A DNA stretch of 64,000 nt from Photobacterium salinisoli (GTDB taxonomy: Bacteria; Pseudomonadota; Gammaproteobacteria; Enterobacterales; Vibrionaceae): assembly GCF_003614885.1 (NCBI RefSeq), contig NZ_QZMS01000011.1:1178001-1242000 (forward strand), given 5' to 3'. Each line of letters begins with the position of its first letter. Positions within the stretch are counted from its first letter, which is position 1. The position numbers were made by a program, and so were the translations under genes. Below, one piece after another: positions 18,344 through 27,780 of the stretch. The notes beneath the pieces were generated by a model, which was given only the letters and a program-made list of their open reading frames with translations, made no database searches and was not told where the DNA came from.

Positions 18344-19789
18344 TCACCGCTGGTGGCTGTTTATTAAGATCACGCTGTGCTTGTTTGTGCCGACATCAAT
18401 GATGTCTTGTATCTGGTTATCATTCAGCTCAGTGCTCGCTATTGCAAAGACATCAGAGATACCTTGCTGTCCGGCCAGACGGTAAGACGCTTTCATCAAC
18501 TTGATCGCCAGCGGATTGCTGCTGCAAAACGCGTTTACACAGTACCAATAGATAACCCGCATGCTGTTTCCCTTCGCATTGGACACCGTCATTGATTTAG
18601 CATGAATACCGGCCGGTAACGTCACGGACTGGCTATTGTCGACAGACCAGATGTCTTTATTGAACAGCTGATTGCTACTGCTGATTAATTCGCCGTCCTG
18701 TTGCCAGATGTTATAGCGGGCGGTATAGAATTCGGCTTTACCGTCAGCGGTGCTCTGGCGCTGGCTGTGTTCCGCGTACGGGAAGGAGATGCCCCAGTCG
18801 GTCAGCATGGCGGGTTGGGCAGGGTCGGTGCGTTTCTGCCGATCGGACAGCAGAAGCCGGCCCTGATCAAGCTGCTTTGTCCACAGGGCGGCAGACATGA
18901 AAATCAGGGAAATTATGCCAACTACTCTCCATATCTGGTGAGATGATACTGCGGACTGTTGGTTTGGCAGTTTGCTGAAAGTGGGGGGCGGATCTGAAAA
19001 CAGACTGGCGGTATAAAAGATCACCAGTATGACGGCACTGAAAAAGATCCAGCCGTACACCAGATGATCTGCCCCGGCAGCATATTCCATGTTGCTGTAA
19101 TGGCCTATCATCACAATGCCATAGGCCCTGATGCCATTAGCAATGATCGGGAAGATAAATGAAAAGGCCACAAAGAGCGTACGCTTGTAGACTTTGGTGA
19201 AATGTAAATAGGCGAATAGCGTGCCTAATGCCACGCTGGATATCAGAAAACGGATCCCTGAGCAGGCTTCTGCCACGTAAAACCGACCATTGGGAATGGT
19301 CAGGTATAAGCCCTCCCGGTAGACAGGTATCTGGCTGATATTGAGCAGCCAGACGGAAAGATCGGCGGTGATGATCTGTAGCTTGGGAATCAGGCTTTCG
19401 CCAAAGGGGACAGCAAAGAGTAAATAAAGCAAAGGGAACCAAAAATGGCGAATGATGGCACTTCCCAATACCGCCCACAACAATAGCTGAAGGCTGACTA
19501 TGGCGGCAATATGCTCAAATAATCCGATACTTGCCGCCCTGCCCAACAGCCACAGGAAGCATGATACGACAAGCAATACTGCCGCAGGCCAACTGACAGA
19601 TGGCCGCAATGTCGTCATGGCCTTGCGCTCTCGCCATACCAGCCAGAGACAGATCGGCACCACCAGGAAGCAATGCTCATAGGTTTTAGAATTGGCCCAG
19701 ACACTCACCATATTACTCAGTGAGGGCCAGAACAGCCATAACCAGCCAATGACGGGAATGGTCAGGCGCAATCCGAGCCGGTCAGACAT
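18344..19789 (-). CDS. xrtA: Exosortase A fused to an EpsI domain
   Basis: ATG 19789 gives 481 residues and has GAGG six bases upstream; a longer frame back to 19852 would overlap the upstream gene by 71 bases. The first 300 residues contain about eight membrane spans and the transpeptidase motifs: EACSGIR (Cys about 176), NGIRAYG (Arg about 222) and MIGHYS (His about 229). After a linker, about 310-481 form the soluble EpsI domain. Exosortase A is the inner-membrane cysteine transpeptidase that cleaves PEP-CTERM tails and hands proteins to the surface. All catalytic residues are present. Confidence 0.93.
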   Translation of the reverse strand: MSDRLGLRLTIPVIGWLWLFWPSLSNMVSVWANSKTYEHCFLVVPICLWLVWRERKAMTTLRPSVSWPAAVLLVVSCFLWLLGRAASIGLFEHIAAIVSLQLLLWAVLGSAIIRHFWFPLLYLLFAVPFGESLIPKLQIITADLSVWLLNISQIPVYREGLYLTIPNGRFYVAEACSGIRFLISSVALGTLFAYLHFTKVYKRTLFVAFSFIFPIIANGIRAYGIVMIGHYSNMEYAAGADHLVYGWIFFSAVILVIFYTASLFSDPPPTFSKLPNQQSAVSSHQIWRVVGIISLIFMSAALWTKQLDQGRLLLSDRQKRTDPAQPAMLTDWGISFPYAEHSQRQSTADGKAEFYTARYNIWQQDGELISSSNQLFNKDIWSVDNSQSVTLPAGIHAKSMTVSNAKGNSMRVIYWYCVNAFCSSNPLAIKLMKASYRLAGQQGISDVFAIASTELNDNQIQDIIDVGTNKHSVILINSHQR

Positions 19790-21026
19790 GTTGAGCCTCA
19801 AGATAGCTGAGTACAGGGGATAGCTTGGCATCCCAGCTGAAATTGTCCTCAATCCACTGTCTTGACTGTGTGGCAGCGCGAACAGGGCGGGCTAGTTGTT
19901 CGCATACCCAGTTGGTGACATCCTGCGGTTCGTCTGCCACATACAGTGTCTGTCCCATTACATTGTCCTGAACAACTGTATTCCCAGGGTAGTGTTCAAG
20001 CCCTTCCATACCCTGGGGGGTGGTAAGAACAGGTTTTTCCATCGCCATCGCTTCCAGTATTTTGTTCTGAATACCTCGTGCGATTTGCATTGGCGCGATG
20101 GCGGCTTTGGCATGGAACAGATACGGGCGCACATCTTCAACCCGTCCGGTGACGACTATGCCGGGCAGCCGGCTAAGCGCCCTGACGCTGGCCGAAGGCG
20201 ATGATCCGACGATATAAAACTTACTGTGAGGATGTTCCTGAAGCACCTTTGGCCAGACTTTACGGGCAAACCAGGTCACGGCATCCACATTGGCCCAATA
20301 GTCCATAGCCCCGGTAAAAACCACATAATTATCGTGCTGAATCGGATGTTCGGTCACAGGGCTGAATTCGGCATTCGGAGAGAAATAGCCGCTGTCGATA
20401 CCGTTTTCCAGCGTATGAATTTTAGTTTGTAATGCGGGTTCAACCATGGCCGCAAACGACTGCCGTTCTGTTTCAGTGACAAAGCAGCTGACATCAAAAT
20501 CGGCACAAACTGCTTTTTCAAACTTGGCGAGTGTCCGGTATTCACGTTGATACAGATAACTGGCCACTCCCTGCTTTTTCTGGGCATACTGGCGCCATTT
20601 TTCTGAATCCACGTCCACGAAATGCATGACTTTGTGCAGCGAGGGACGCGCATTGAGCAAATACTGCGCCATGCTGCTGGAGAACACCAGAGCACGCTCG
20701 ATGGGGTGCTGGTTCAGGGTACGCTGCACCCAGTCAGTCATCGCCGGATGAGAGTAGTAGGGCAGTGTAATGGGTTGTCCTTTATAAAGCGCCTGCAAGC
20801 CTTTGAGGCGGGCCAGGGTCGGATGAAGGGTGATGAAACACACATCGCGACACAGTGCCTCTACCTTTTGACGATACTGCTGATCATGCTTATCGTCGAT
20901 AAAACAACCCAGATAAACATCAAAGTGCTGACTGAGAAATTTCAGTAAATGATAACTGGCAATCTTATCGCCTTTGTTGGGCGGATACGGGATTCGATGA
21001 CAAAGGTATAGCACTGCTGGTTTCAT
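19782..21026 (-). CDS. XrtA/PEP-CTERM system glycosyltransferase (GT4)
   Basis: Chosen start ATG 21026 (AGGA five bases upstream) yields about 414 residues beginning MKPAVLYLCHRIPYPPNKGDK, the signature opening of the XrtA-restricted family. The GT4 donor block is VFTGAMDYWANVDAV, YIVGSSPSASVRAL and NKILEAMAMEKPVLTT. The stop overlaps the exosortase start by eight bases, so translation is coupled. An upstream ATG at 21095 would overlap the FemAB gene and has no good ribosome-binding site. Confidence 0.9.
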   Translation of the reverse strand: MKPAVLYLCHRIPYPPNKGDKIASYHLLKFLSQHFDVYLGCFIDDKHDQQYRQKVEALCRDVCFITLHPTLARLKGLQALYKGQPITLPYYSHPAMTDWVQRTLNQHPIERALVFSSSMAQYLLNARPSLHKVMHFVDVDSEKWRQYAQKKQGVASYLYQREYRTLAKFEKAVCADFDVSCFVTETERQSFAAMVEPALQTKIHTLENGIDSGYFSPNAEFSPVTEHPIQHDNYVVFTGAMDYWANVDAVTWFARKVWPKVLQEHPHSKFYIVGSSPSASVRALSRLPGIVVTGRVEDVRPYLFHAKAAIAPMQIARGIQNKILEAMAMEKPVLTTPQGMEGLEHYPGNTVVQDNVMGQTLYVADEPQDVTNWVCEQLARPVRAATQSRQWIEDNFSWDAKLSPVLSYLEAQHV

Positions 21027-21045
21027 TGTCCTGCTCCATTGTCGC

Positions 21046-22089
21046 TTAGCCAAGGTACTTCGAGATAGGCGGTCCGATAAGCTTGCTGATGCCAACAGGC
21101 ATGCTTTGCCAGGCCTTTATGAAATAACGATATTTCGGGTTATTAGGGGACAAATTGGGGGGCTGTTTTGCTTTTACCAGCGCGATACGGTAGTGCAGCG
21201 GCTGCTCTTCCATGCCCCAGTGCTTTTTATAGTGGTAGGCGCCTGAGTCAACTTTACTTCTGCCAAAGTCAAACACTTCTGCCCCTTTAGAACGGGCAAG
21301 CAGCATTAGCTGGTAATACATAAAGTCATTACTTTTTAATTCCCTTGCGGCTTGCGTTCCGCCACCGTAGTAGGGCAGTACCTGGTTTTTATAGTAAAAA
21401 CTCAGCACCCCAGAGACAGGAATCCCGGAAGCATCACGGATAACCAGCGTATTACAACGCTGACCGAAGGTATGCTGCAGCTTTTTAAACAGCGCAGGAT
21501 GAAACACAGGCGTACCGAGGTTTCTGACACTCTCCGCGTAGAGATCAAAACACAGCCCGGGGTTATCCTGGTCGTCCCAGCTCAGTTTGTTGCTTATCGC
21601 ATGGCGGATAACCGCTCTTTGTTTACGTTTGATACCAGAAAGAATGGCCTCCGGGTTGTCGGCCAGCGTGTTCCTGAAAGTGGCATGGTGGCAATGACGA
21701 AACCAGGTGGTATCACAAGGTTTTTCCTCGCGATCCCGCAACTCAATATAATCAACCTCAAGTGAGCAGCCCAGTTCAAAGGCCGCCGTTTCTAATTGGT
21801 ATCTGACGTTTTCATCATCGGACAACACGCCGCCATAAACACAGAAAGGGGTTGAAATCAGCGCGTGGCCAAACAAGGCACTTTTCTGCTCGAATAACGG
21901 CAACACACCAACCAGCTTATCGTCTTGCAGTGCCAGCAAATAGTGAGGTTGATGACCGAATACCTCTTTGATGACATCCAGCCAGCCAGTTAAATGGAAA
22001 AAACTGCCGTCCTGATGCGCATCAACGTAGTGATCCCAGGCTATGCAGTCGTTCCGGTTCAGTTTTCGGATCGTCAATTCCTGTTTCAT
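21046..22089 (-). CDS. FemAB family XrtA/PEP-CTERM-associated protein
   Basis: About 347 residues from ATG 22089; ATG 22101 is an alternative. The opening ELTIRKLNRNDCIAWDHYVDAH and the C-terminal KGAEVFDFGRSKVDSGAYHYKKHWG are characteristic of the FemAB-like family tied to exosortase A. Double-GNAT proteins of this kind transfer an amino-acid or acyl group to a glycan. The start lies 68 bases inside the upstream deacetylase frame, an unusually long overlap. Donor and acceptor are unknown. Confidence 0.88.
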   Translation of the reverse strand: MKQELTIRKLNRNDCIAWDHYVDAHQDGSFFHLTGWLDVIKEVFGHQPHYLLALQDDKLVGVLPLFEQKSALFGHALISTPFCVYGGVLSDDENVRYQLETAAFELGCSLEVDYIELRDREEKPCDTTWFRHCHHATFRNTLADNPEAILSGIKRKQRAVIRHAISNKLSWDDQDNPGLCFDLYAESVRNLGTPVFHPALFKKLQHTFGQRCNTLVIRDASGIPVSGVLSFYYKNQVLPYYGGGTQAARELKSNDFMYYQLMLLARSKGAEVFDFGRSKVDSGAYHYKKHWGMEEQPLHYRIALVKAKQPPNLSPNNPKYRYFIKAWQSMPVGISKLIGPPISKYLG

Positions 22090-22957
22090 CGTTATGTCCA
22101 TTCAGTTGATAGGCCTGGCTGACAGTGCTCCACTGGAAATCCTGCAGCAGATGGTGAAGCCGTGCTGTCATGTGTTCAAGGTTGAGATAATGCCGGAAGC
22201 GCGATTTGAGTGATGCCTGCGTTATTCTGGGCTGTTGTGCATCTATTTCCCAAGGGTGAAAATAAAAACAGAACGGTTGTTGGTATTGCTCAGTAAAACG
22301 CCGGATAAGATGTTTGCTGATAGCATAAGGATACAACCGGAAATAACCGCCACCACCGATTGGCAGATTGGTACCGAATACCTGATAGGTTGGAATGGGT
22401 ATTTCAACCAAACCTTCATTTCGCTGATGAAGAAAGCGTGGCCAGTCCGGGTTACCATAATGATCGTGTCTGACCGGATATGTGCTGCTGCTGAAAGTAA
22501 AACCAAGACGATGAAGAATATTAAATGCCCACAGATTAGTGTGGTCAATTGAAAAGCTGGGCGCCCGGTAACCATTGACATATTTACCAGAGAGGTCTTC
22601 TATCAAAAACTTACTGCGGCTGACATCCTGAAAAAAGGCTTTCTCAGTTTGCTGGTTTGCTTTTACATGATGATAGCCATGGCATGCCAGTTCATGACCT
22701 TGATCTGAAATGGCTTTTATCAGGGAAGGGCATGCATCAGCCACCCAGCCGAGAATAAAAAAGGTCGCTTTAACATCATGTTCAGCGAAAATATCCATTA
22801 TTTTTCTGGTGTTGTAATCTACACGCAGCGGGTAAGATTTCCCCCATTGTTCTTGCTTAATAATGGATGAAAAGGCAGAAACATGAAAATAATCTTCGAC
22901 ATCAACAGTCATTGCATTGACGATTGGACGGCGAACCGGAGAATTAACTTCTTTCAT
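22022..22957 (-). CDS. XrtA system polysaccharide deacetylase (NodB/CE4)
   Basis: ATG 22957 gives 311 residues and has AAGGGG six bases upstream. CE4 motifs are clear: MTVDVEDYFHVSAF (catalytic/metal Asp near 21-23), HELACHGYHHV (metal His near 109-113) and YRAPSFS. Metal-dependent enzymes of this family remove N- or O-acetyl groups from the polymer; family members near exosortase A show the same opening. The C-terminal tail of about 30 residues is extended and overlaps the next gene. Confidence 0.9.
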   Translation of the reverse strand: MKEVNSPVRRPIVNAMTVDVEDYFHVSAFSSIIKQEQWGKSYPLRVDYNTRKIMDIFAEHDVKATFFILGWVADACPSLIKAISDQGHELACHGYHHVKANQQTEKAFFQDVSRSKFLIEDLSGKYVNGYRAPSFSIDHTNLWAFNILHRLGFTFSSSTYPVRHDHYGNPDWPRFLHQRNEGLVEIPIPTYQVFGTNLPIGGGGYFRLYPYAISKHLIRRFTEQYQQPFCFYFHPWEIDAQQPRITQASLKSRFRHYLNLEHMTARLHHLLQDFQWSTVSQAYQLNGHNDETGIDDPKTEPERLHSLGSLR

Positions 22958-22958
22958 G

Positions 22959-24359
22959 TTATCGCCCCTTACCAAACAGTACTATTTCAGAGGTTCTGAT
23001 CAGTATCAATATATCGAGTATTACGCTTTTATGTTTAATGTAATAAAGATCAAACTTGAGTTTCTCAATGGTATCTTCGATGTTATCGCCATAGGGGTAT
23101 TTTAACTGGGCCCAACCCGTCAGACCGGGTTTTACATACAAGCGGTGATTATAATAAGGAATTTGTTGTTCAAACTGGCTGGAAAAACTCGGACGCTCAG
23201 GACGAGGGCCAACAAAATTCATGTCGCCTTTCAGAATGTTGATCAGCTGAGGAAGCTCATCCAGCCGGTATTTTCTGATGACACTGCCGACACGCGTGAT
23301 GCGGGGATCCTGGCGGCTGGCCATTTGCTCACCTTGCGACTCAGCGTCAGTTTTCATGCTGCGAAACTTATAGATAGAGAAACGTTTGCCTTTCAGCCCG
23401 ACTCGCTCCTGAGAGTAAAGTACCGGTGCACGTAAACCGTCTTCCCATTTTATCATCACAATGATGGCGATCAGTATGGGCCAGGTGATCAGCAACAACA
23501 GCATGGCAATGGCGCAATTAAACAGCCAGTACAAACAGCGTCCCACTTTGTTGCCGGTAGCATGCGGGTTGAAGATCACCCAGGACGGATGAATATGGCT
23601 GACTGCGACCTGTCCGGTTTCCCGTTCAATGAAGTCAATGATATCGATGACTTGTACCCCTTCCATCTTGCAATGGAAAAGACTGTCGGTGGGCAGGTTA
23701 CCCCGACGTTCATCAGCAGCAATAATGATTTCTTTGATATGGTTGGACTTCACAAAGGCTTCCAACGAGCCCGAAATGTCGAGAACAGGGGTGACATTTG
23801 CGTTTTCCCGGTTATCGCCCGGCATAGGCACATAACCTGTCAGTTCGACATGGACCCGGTCGGATTGCCGTCTCATGCAGCGATTGATAAGGCTGGCCCG
23901 TTCACCTGCACCCAAAATGAGCACTTTGAGCCTGCCAATCATCTGATAGCGTGAACGGATAGCGATAAAGCGCACGATCATCAAACCAACCAGCGCACTG
24001 CCATACATCCACTCACGGCTAAAACCGGCAGGAAAAGGCAGGGGAGTGATCAGGTACAGGCTGGTGGACAGCATGTACGCCAAACTAATGGCAACCAATA
24101 TTCTGACAGTGATGCCGCGATATGACTCTCTGAGTTTTTCATTGTAAAGTCCTACAGCTAGCAGAGCCAGTTGAATTGGAAGTGTATAATAAATGAGATT
24201 AAGAACATTTATTAAGATGCCTGGATACTGTAAATAGGCCGGATTGAAATAAAAAAGAAATAGTTGAGTCCCTGCAAAAGTGCCCGAAAGCATTAATATA
24301 TCTGCAAAAATAAGCACGGCGTTGCTTAAATTTAGATCGTGAAATCTTGAGTAAGTCAT
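22959..24359 (-). CDS. Priming sugar-phosphate glycosyltransferase of the XrtA system
   Basis: ATG 24359 (upstream GGGTG) gives 466 residues: four or five N-terminal membrane spans, a Rossmann-like CoA-binding domain (LKVLILGAGERAS near 145), then the WbaP-type catalytic domain with YSQERVGLKGKRFSIYKFRSM, RKYRLDELPQLINILKGDM and FVGPRPERP. It transfers sugar-1-phosphate to undecaprenyl phosphate, the first committed step of repeat-unit assembly. It heads the leftward operon 24359 to 14086, divergent from the export operon. Confidence 0.92.
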   Translation of the reverse strand: MTYSRFHDLNLSNAVLIFADILMLSGTFAGTQLFLFYFNPAYLQYPGILINVLNLIYYTLPIQLALLAVGLYNEKLRESYRGITVRILVAISLAYMLSTSLYLITPLPFPAGFSREWMYGSALVGLMIVRFIAIRSRYQMIGRLKVLILGAGERASLINRCMRRQSDRVHVELTGYVPMPGDNRENANVTPVLDISGSLEAFVKSNHIKEIIIAADERRGNLPTDSLFHCKMEGVQVIDIIDFIERETGQVAVSHIHPSWVIFNPHATGNKVGRCLYWLFNCAIAMLLLLITWPILIAIIVMIKWEDGLRAPVLYSQERVGLKGKRFSIYKFRSMKTDAESQGEQMASRQDPRITRVGSVIRKYRLDELPQLINILKGDMNFVGPRPERPSFSSQFEQQIPYYNHRLYVKPGLTGWAQLKYPYGDNIEDTIEKLKFDLYYIKHKSVILDILILIRTSEIVLFGKGR

Positions 24360-24569
24360 AATCACCCTTGTCCCAGGTGTAAATAAATAAAATGCCCCTT
24401 CCTGTATTGAGTATCGGCAAGCATAAAAAATCTGCAAAATAAAAAAATCATATATAGTTAATTTAGTTCAATGACGTTTTTGCCTGCTGTAATTGCAACT
24501 TAGTTGGACGCTTCTGAACCTTGGAAAAGGTATGTGAGATACGGACTTATACGCAGGATGGATGCTGAT
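24360..24569. promoter_or_regulatory. Divergent promoter region between biosynthesis and export operons
   Basis: About 210 bases, very AT-rich around 24430-24470, separating the leftward priming-transferase operon from the rightward Wza operon. It is where both XrtA promoters would lie. PrsR is a sigma-54 activator, so I looked for GG/GC boxes at 10-base spacing and found none convincing. Confidence 0.4.
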
Positions 24570-25214
24570 ATGACAAGAAGTGGTCACCTATTGAAGTTAA
24601 CCTGTTTGACGGCTGCCACTATGATGCTAGTGACTGGCTGTACCTCAAATTCGTTGCCCTCTTTACCTAAGGCTACCCCTCAGCCTTCTTTGACAAAAAA
24701 CATCAATCAATACAAATACCTGATAGGCCCAGGAGATACCCTCAACATTTTTGTCTGGGGTAACCCTGAAATATCCGGTGCCTATATTGTTCGTCCGGAT
24801 GGCATGTTAACAACATCTCTGGTGGACGATATTCCGGCATCGGGGCGTACGCCGACTGAACTGGCTGGCAGTATTGAGGCTCGTTTGGCGGAATATGTCC
24901 GGGATCCCATTGTCAGCGTGATCGTACAGGGGTTTGTGGGGCCTTACAGTGAACAGGTGCGAGTGATTGGGGAAGCGCAACAACCCATGGCTATTAACTA
25001 TCGGGAAAACATGACGTTACTCGATGTGATGGTGGCTGTTGGCGGCTTAACGGATTTCGCAGACGGCAATGATGCCCGTTTGATCCGCGTGGTTAATGGT
25101 CAGCAAAGGGCCTATGGGCTGAACCTGGGTAACTTGCTGCGTGATGGCGAGATTGGGGACAACGTCGACATACTGCCTGGTGACATCATTATTATTCCGG
25201 AAGCCTGGTTCTAA
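24570..25214 (+). CDS. XrtA system Wza-like exopolysaccharide export lipoprotein
   Basis: ATG 24570 gives 214 residues with lipobox LVTGC (Cys about 24). After it come the poly-export domain (YLIGPGDTLNIFVWGNPEISGAYIV) and SLBB-like region (VRVIGEAQQPMAINYRENMTLLDVM), ending DILPGDIIIIPEAW. This is the short OPX type associated with exosortase A, which acts in the periplasm and outer membrane as the EPS exit channel. TTG 24504 and ATG 24558 are in-frame alternatives with poorer start signals. First gene of the rightward operon. Confidence 0.9.
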   Translation: MTRSGHLLKLTCLTAATMMLVTGCTSNSLPSLPKATPQPSLTKNINQYKYLIGPGDTLNIFVWGNPEISGAYIVRPDGMLTTSLVDDIPASGRTPTELAGSIEARLAEYVRDPIVSVIVQGFVGPYSEQVRVIGEAQQPMAINYRENMTLLDVMVAVGGLTDFADGNDARLIRVVNGQQRAYGLNLGNLLRDGEIGDNVDILPGDIIIIPEAWF

Positions 25215-25225
25215 TTGGAGGTTAC

Positions 25226-26782
25226 ATGCAGGAACAATTTCAGAACCTGATTGAGTATCTGCACAGTGTGTGGCTACGCCGCAAGTGGATCATCATAGCC
25301 ACCTGGGTGATCTGCCCCCTTGGATGGGCTGTGGTCACAATCTGGCCAAACCAATACACAGTTGAAGCCAGAGTTTACGCGGACACACGCTCGATATTGC
25401 AACCTTTGCTGAAAGGCCTGGCGATACCGAATGATTCGAACCAGGAATTGAGTCTGATGGTGAAAACCCTGCTGAGCAGGCAGAATCTGGAAACCATTGC
25501 CCGCTATACCGATGCAGATTTGAAAGCCACCACCAATGAGGAATATGAAGACATTCTTGCTGAATTGAAAGAAAACATTGAGATCAAATCCGCGGGCAGA
25601 GAAAACCTGTTCAGTATCAGCTACAGCGGTACCGATCCGGTTTATGTCAAAAATGTCGTGCAGTCGGCCTTGGATGTGTTTGTTGAAAATACCTTAGGCA
25701 AAAACCGGCAGGATACGGATAAAGCCAGTGAGTTCATTGCGCGCCAGCTAACTGATTATGAAAAGCGGCTGGCGGATGCCGAGCTTAAGCTGGCTGAATT
25801 CAAACGGGAACATGCCGGTTACTTACCCAGTTCCGAAATGGGTTTCAGAGGCCAGTTAGATGCAGTGAATGCCGATATCGAAGACACTCAGCTTGAGTTG
25901 CAGGAACGGCAGACGCAACTGGAAACGGCCAAGCGTAAGCTGAACGAGGAAATGGCACTGGCCGCCAAAAATCAGGGCGCCCAGCGCACCGAATATGATG
26001 ACAGACTGGATGCGCTTCAGGTCAGGCTGGACAGTCTGTTATTCCGTTTTACGGACAAACACCCGGATGTGAAAGAAACCAAACGGCAGATTGCGGAACT
26101 GGAACGTCAAAAGCGTGCATGGCTGGCGCTGTCGACCGATGATGGCAACAGTGATTTCAGAAGCACTGAGTTTTTTCAGAATCTGAAATTGCTGATCAGT
26201 CAGTTAGAGAACGAAGTCGCCTCGTTGCAGGTTCGCGAAAAGGCGCAAACAGATAAAGCGCTGTTCCTGCAGGATAAACTGGTTCGTATGCCAGATGTAG
26301 AAGCGCAACTCACAGGGTTAACCCGGAGTTACGACATTACCAAAAATAAATATGAAGAGCTGTTGTCCCGACGCGAGTCCGCGCTGATATCCCAGAAAGT
26401 GGGGGCGGCGTCGGATGATATTACCTTCAGGGTTGTTGATCCGCCACGAGCGCCGCTGAAGCCATCCGGGCCAATACGCCCATTGTTCTTAGTTCTGGTA
26501 CTGATTGCAGGCTTGGGAGTGGGGGTTGGACTTGCTTTCCTGACCAGCCAGCTCTATCCGGTTGCCACGTCTGCCAACCAGTTGTACCAGCTGACAGGAA
26601 TACCCGTATTGGGCGGTATTTCACCGACAGAGCAGTCCGGCCTTGCTGCGGCTGCACGTAAAGAAAAATGGCGTTTTGTCTGGGTGAGTGCAGCACTTGT
26701 CGTGTGTTTCCTGGGTTTCATGGCGTTGAATGTCGTGACTTCAATTCATACGCTAATCATGCAGGAGATGGGTTGGATATGA
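25226..26782 (+). CDS. XrtA system polysaccharide chain-length determinant (Wzz-like)
   Basis: A 518-residue PCP protein: membrane span near 20-40, a long coiled coil at about 170-370 (FIARQLTDYEKRLADAELKLAEFKREH), a second span near 410-430 (LFLVLVLIAGLGVGVGLAF) and a third near 485-510. The PRAPLKPSGPIRPL motif before the second span is the usual proline-rich segment. It regulates chain length and works with the kinase in the next gene, whose ATG overlaps its TGA. Start has GGAGG 5 bases upstream. Confidence 0.92.
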   Translation: MQEQFQNLIEYLHSVWLRRKWIIIATWVICPLGWAVVTIWPNQYTVEARVYADTRSILQPLLKGLAIPNDSNQELSLMVKTLLSRQNLETIARYTDADLKATTNEEYEDILAELKENIEIKSAGRENLFSISYSGTDPVYVKNVVQSALDVFVENTLGKNRQDTDKASEFIARQLTDYEKRLADAELKLAEFKREHAGYLPSSEMGFRGQLDAVNADIEDTQLELQERQTQLETAKRKLNEEMALAAKNQGAQRTEYDDRLDALQVRLDSLLFRFTDKHPDVKETKRQIAELERQKRAWLALSTDDGNSDFRSTEFFQNLKLLISQLENEVASLQVREKAQTDKALFLQDKLVRMPDVEAQLTGLTRSYDITKNKYEELLSRRESALISQKVGAASDDITFRVVDPPRAPLKPSGPIRPLFLVLVLIAGLGVGVGLAFLTSQLYPVATSANQLYQLTGIPVLGGISPTEQSGLAAAARKEKWRFVWVSAALVVCFLGFMALNVVTSIHTLIMQEMGWI

Positions 26783-27780
26783 GTATTATTCAAAAAGCGA
26801 TGGAGAAAAAGTCGGCCAGTCAGAACAAAAAAACGGGGAAGCCGGCATCAGATACTGATCGGCCTCAGAGCTCAGAACTGCTGTCTGGTCAGTCATTAAT
26901 TCAGGACTTGGTTCATGAAACCGACTCAGCCAACACTCAGAGCCTGAGCCAGAACGTTGAGCAGGAAGCCATATTCAAACCCATTCATCAGCCTGTGATG
27001 TCAGACGGATTTCCGCAAGCCTGGCGTCGGCCGGAAACCATAGAGATAGATAGCGAGCGGCTTCGAGAGTTAGGCATGGTTTCGCATACCGATAAGCAGG
27101 TAAATGCCGGTATCACCAATGAGTTCAGGGCCATAAAACAAAAATTGTTTCATACCGCTTTCGGCAGCGGTGCTCAGTTTCAGCAAAGAGCCAATTTGTT
27201 AATGGTGACCAGTGCATCTCCGGGCGAAGGCAAAACTTTTACGGCAGTTAATCTGGCGCTCAGCATGGCATCCGAGAAAGACAAAACAGTCTTACTGGTT
27301 GATGCCAATGTGCTGAAACCAGGGGTCAGTGACATGCTGGGCATACAGGCACAGGCGGGACTGATTGATTTCTTGCAAGGGAGCATCACTAACCTGTCGG
27401 AAATCATTTATCCAACGTCTATACCGAATTTGCGCCTGATTCCGGCTGGTAAGCCCCATCATCTGAGTAATGAGTTACTGGCCAGTAACAAGATGGAAAA
27501 ACTGATGAATGAACTGGCACACCGGTATCCGGATCGTATGGTGATATTTGATTGCCCGCCATTGCTTGGCATTGTTGAAACCATGACCCTGTCCAAGTTG
27601 CTGGGTCAGGCATTGGTTGTGGTAGAGCAGGACAGATCGAGGTTGGACGATGTAGAAGTCGCGGTGTCTCAACTGAATAAGGATATGGCAATCGGGTTTG
27701 TAATGAACAAAACCGTGCGCAATGTATTTGGTCAATACAGACATGGACATGAGTATGGCGCTACAGAGGATCAATCCTAG
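26779..27780 (+). CDS. XrtA-associated tyrosine autokinase (BY-kinase)
   Basis: ATG 26779 (ATGA overlap with the Wzz-like gene) gives 333 residues, opening MSIIQKAMEKK as in this family. Walker A SASPGEGKT is near 141-149, Walker A' VLLVDANVLKPG near 174-185, and Walker B MVIFDCPPLLG near 255. The usual second acidic residue of A' (DAD) is Asn here. A C-terminal tail with Tyr residues (YRHGHEYG) could be the phosphorylation cluster. It controls EPS polymerisation and export by cycling phosphorylation with the Wzz-like partner. Confidence 0.9.
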   Translation: MSIIQKAMEKKSASQNKKTGKPASDTDRPQSSELLSGQSLIQDLVHETDSANTQSLSQNVEQEAIFKPIHQPVMSDGFPQAWRRPETIEIDSERLRELGMVSHTDKQVNAGITNEFRAIKQKLFHTAFGSGAQFQQRANLLMVTSASPGEGKTFTAVNLALSMASEKDKTVLLVDANVLKPGVSDMLGIQAQAGLIDFLQGSITNLSEIIYPTSIPNLRLIPAGKPHHLSNELLASNKMEKLMNELAHRYPDRMVIFDCPPLLGIVETMTLSKLLGQALVVVEQDRSRLDDVEVAVSQLNKDMAIGFVMNKTVRNVFGQYRHGHEYGATEDQS

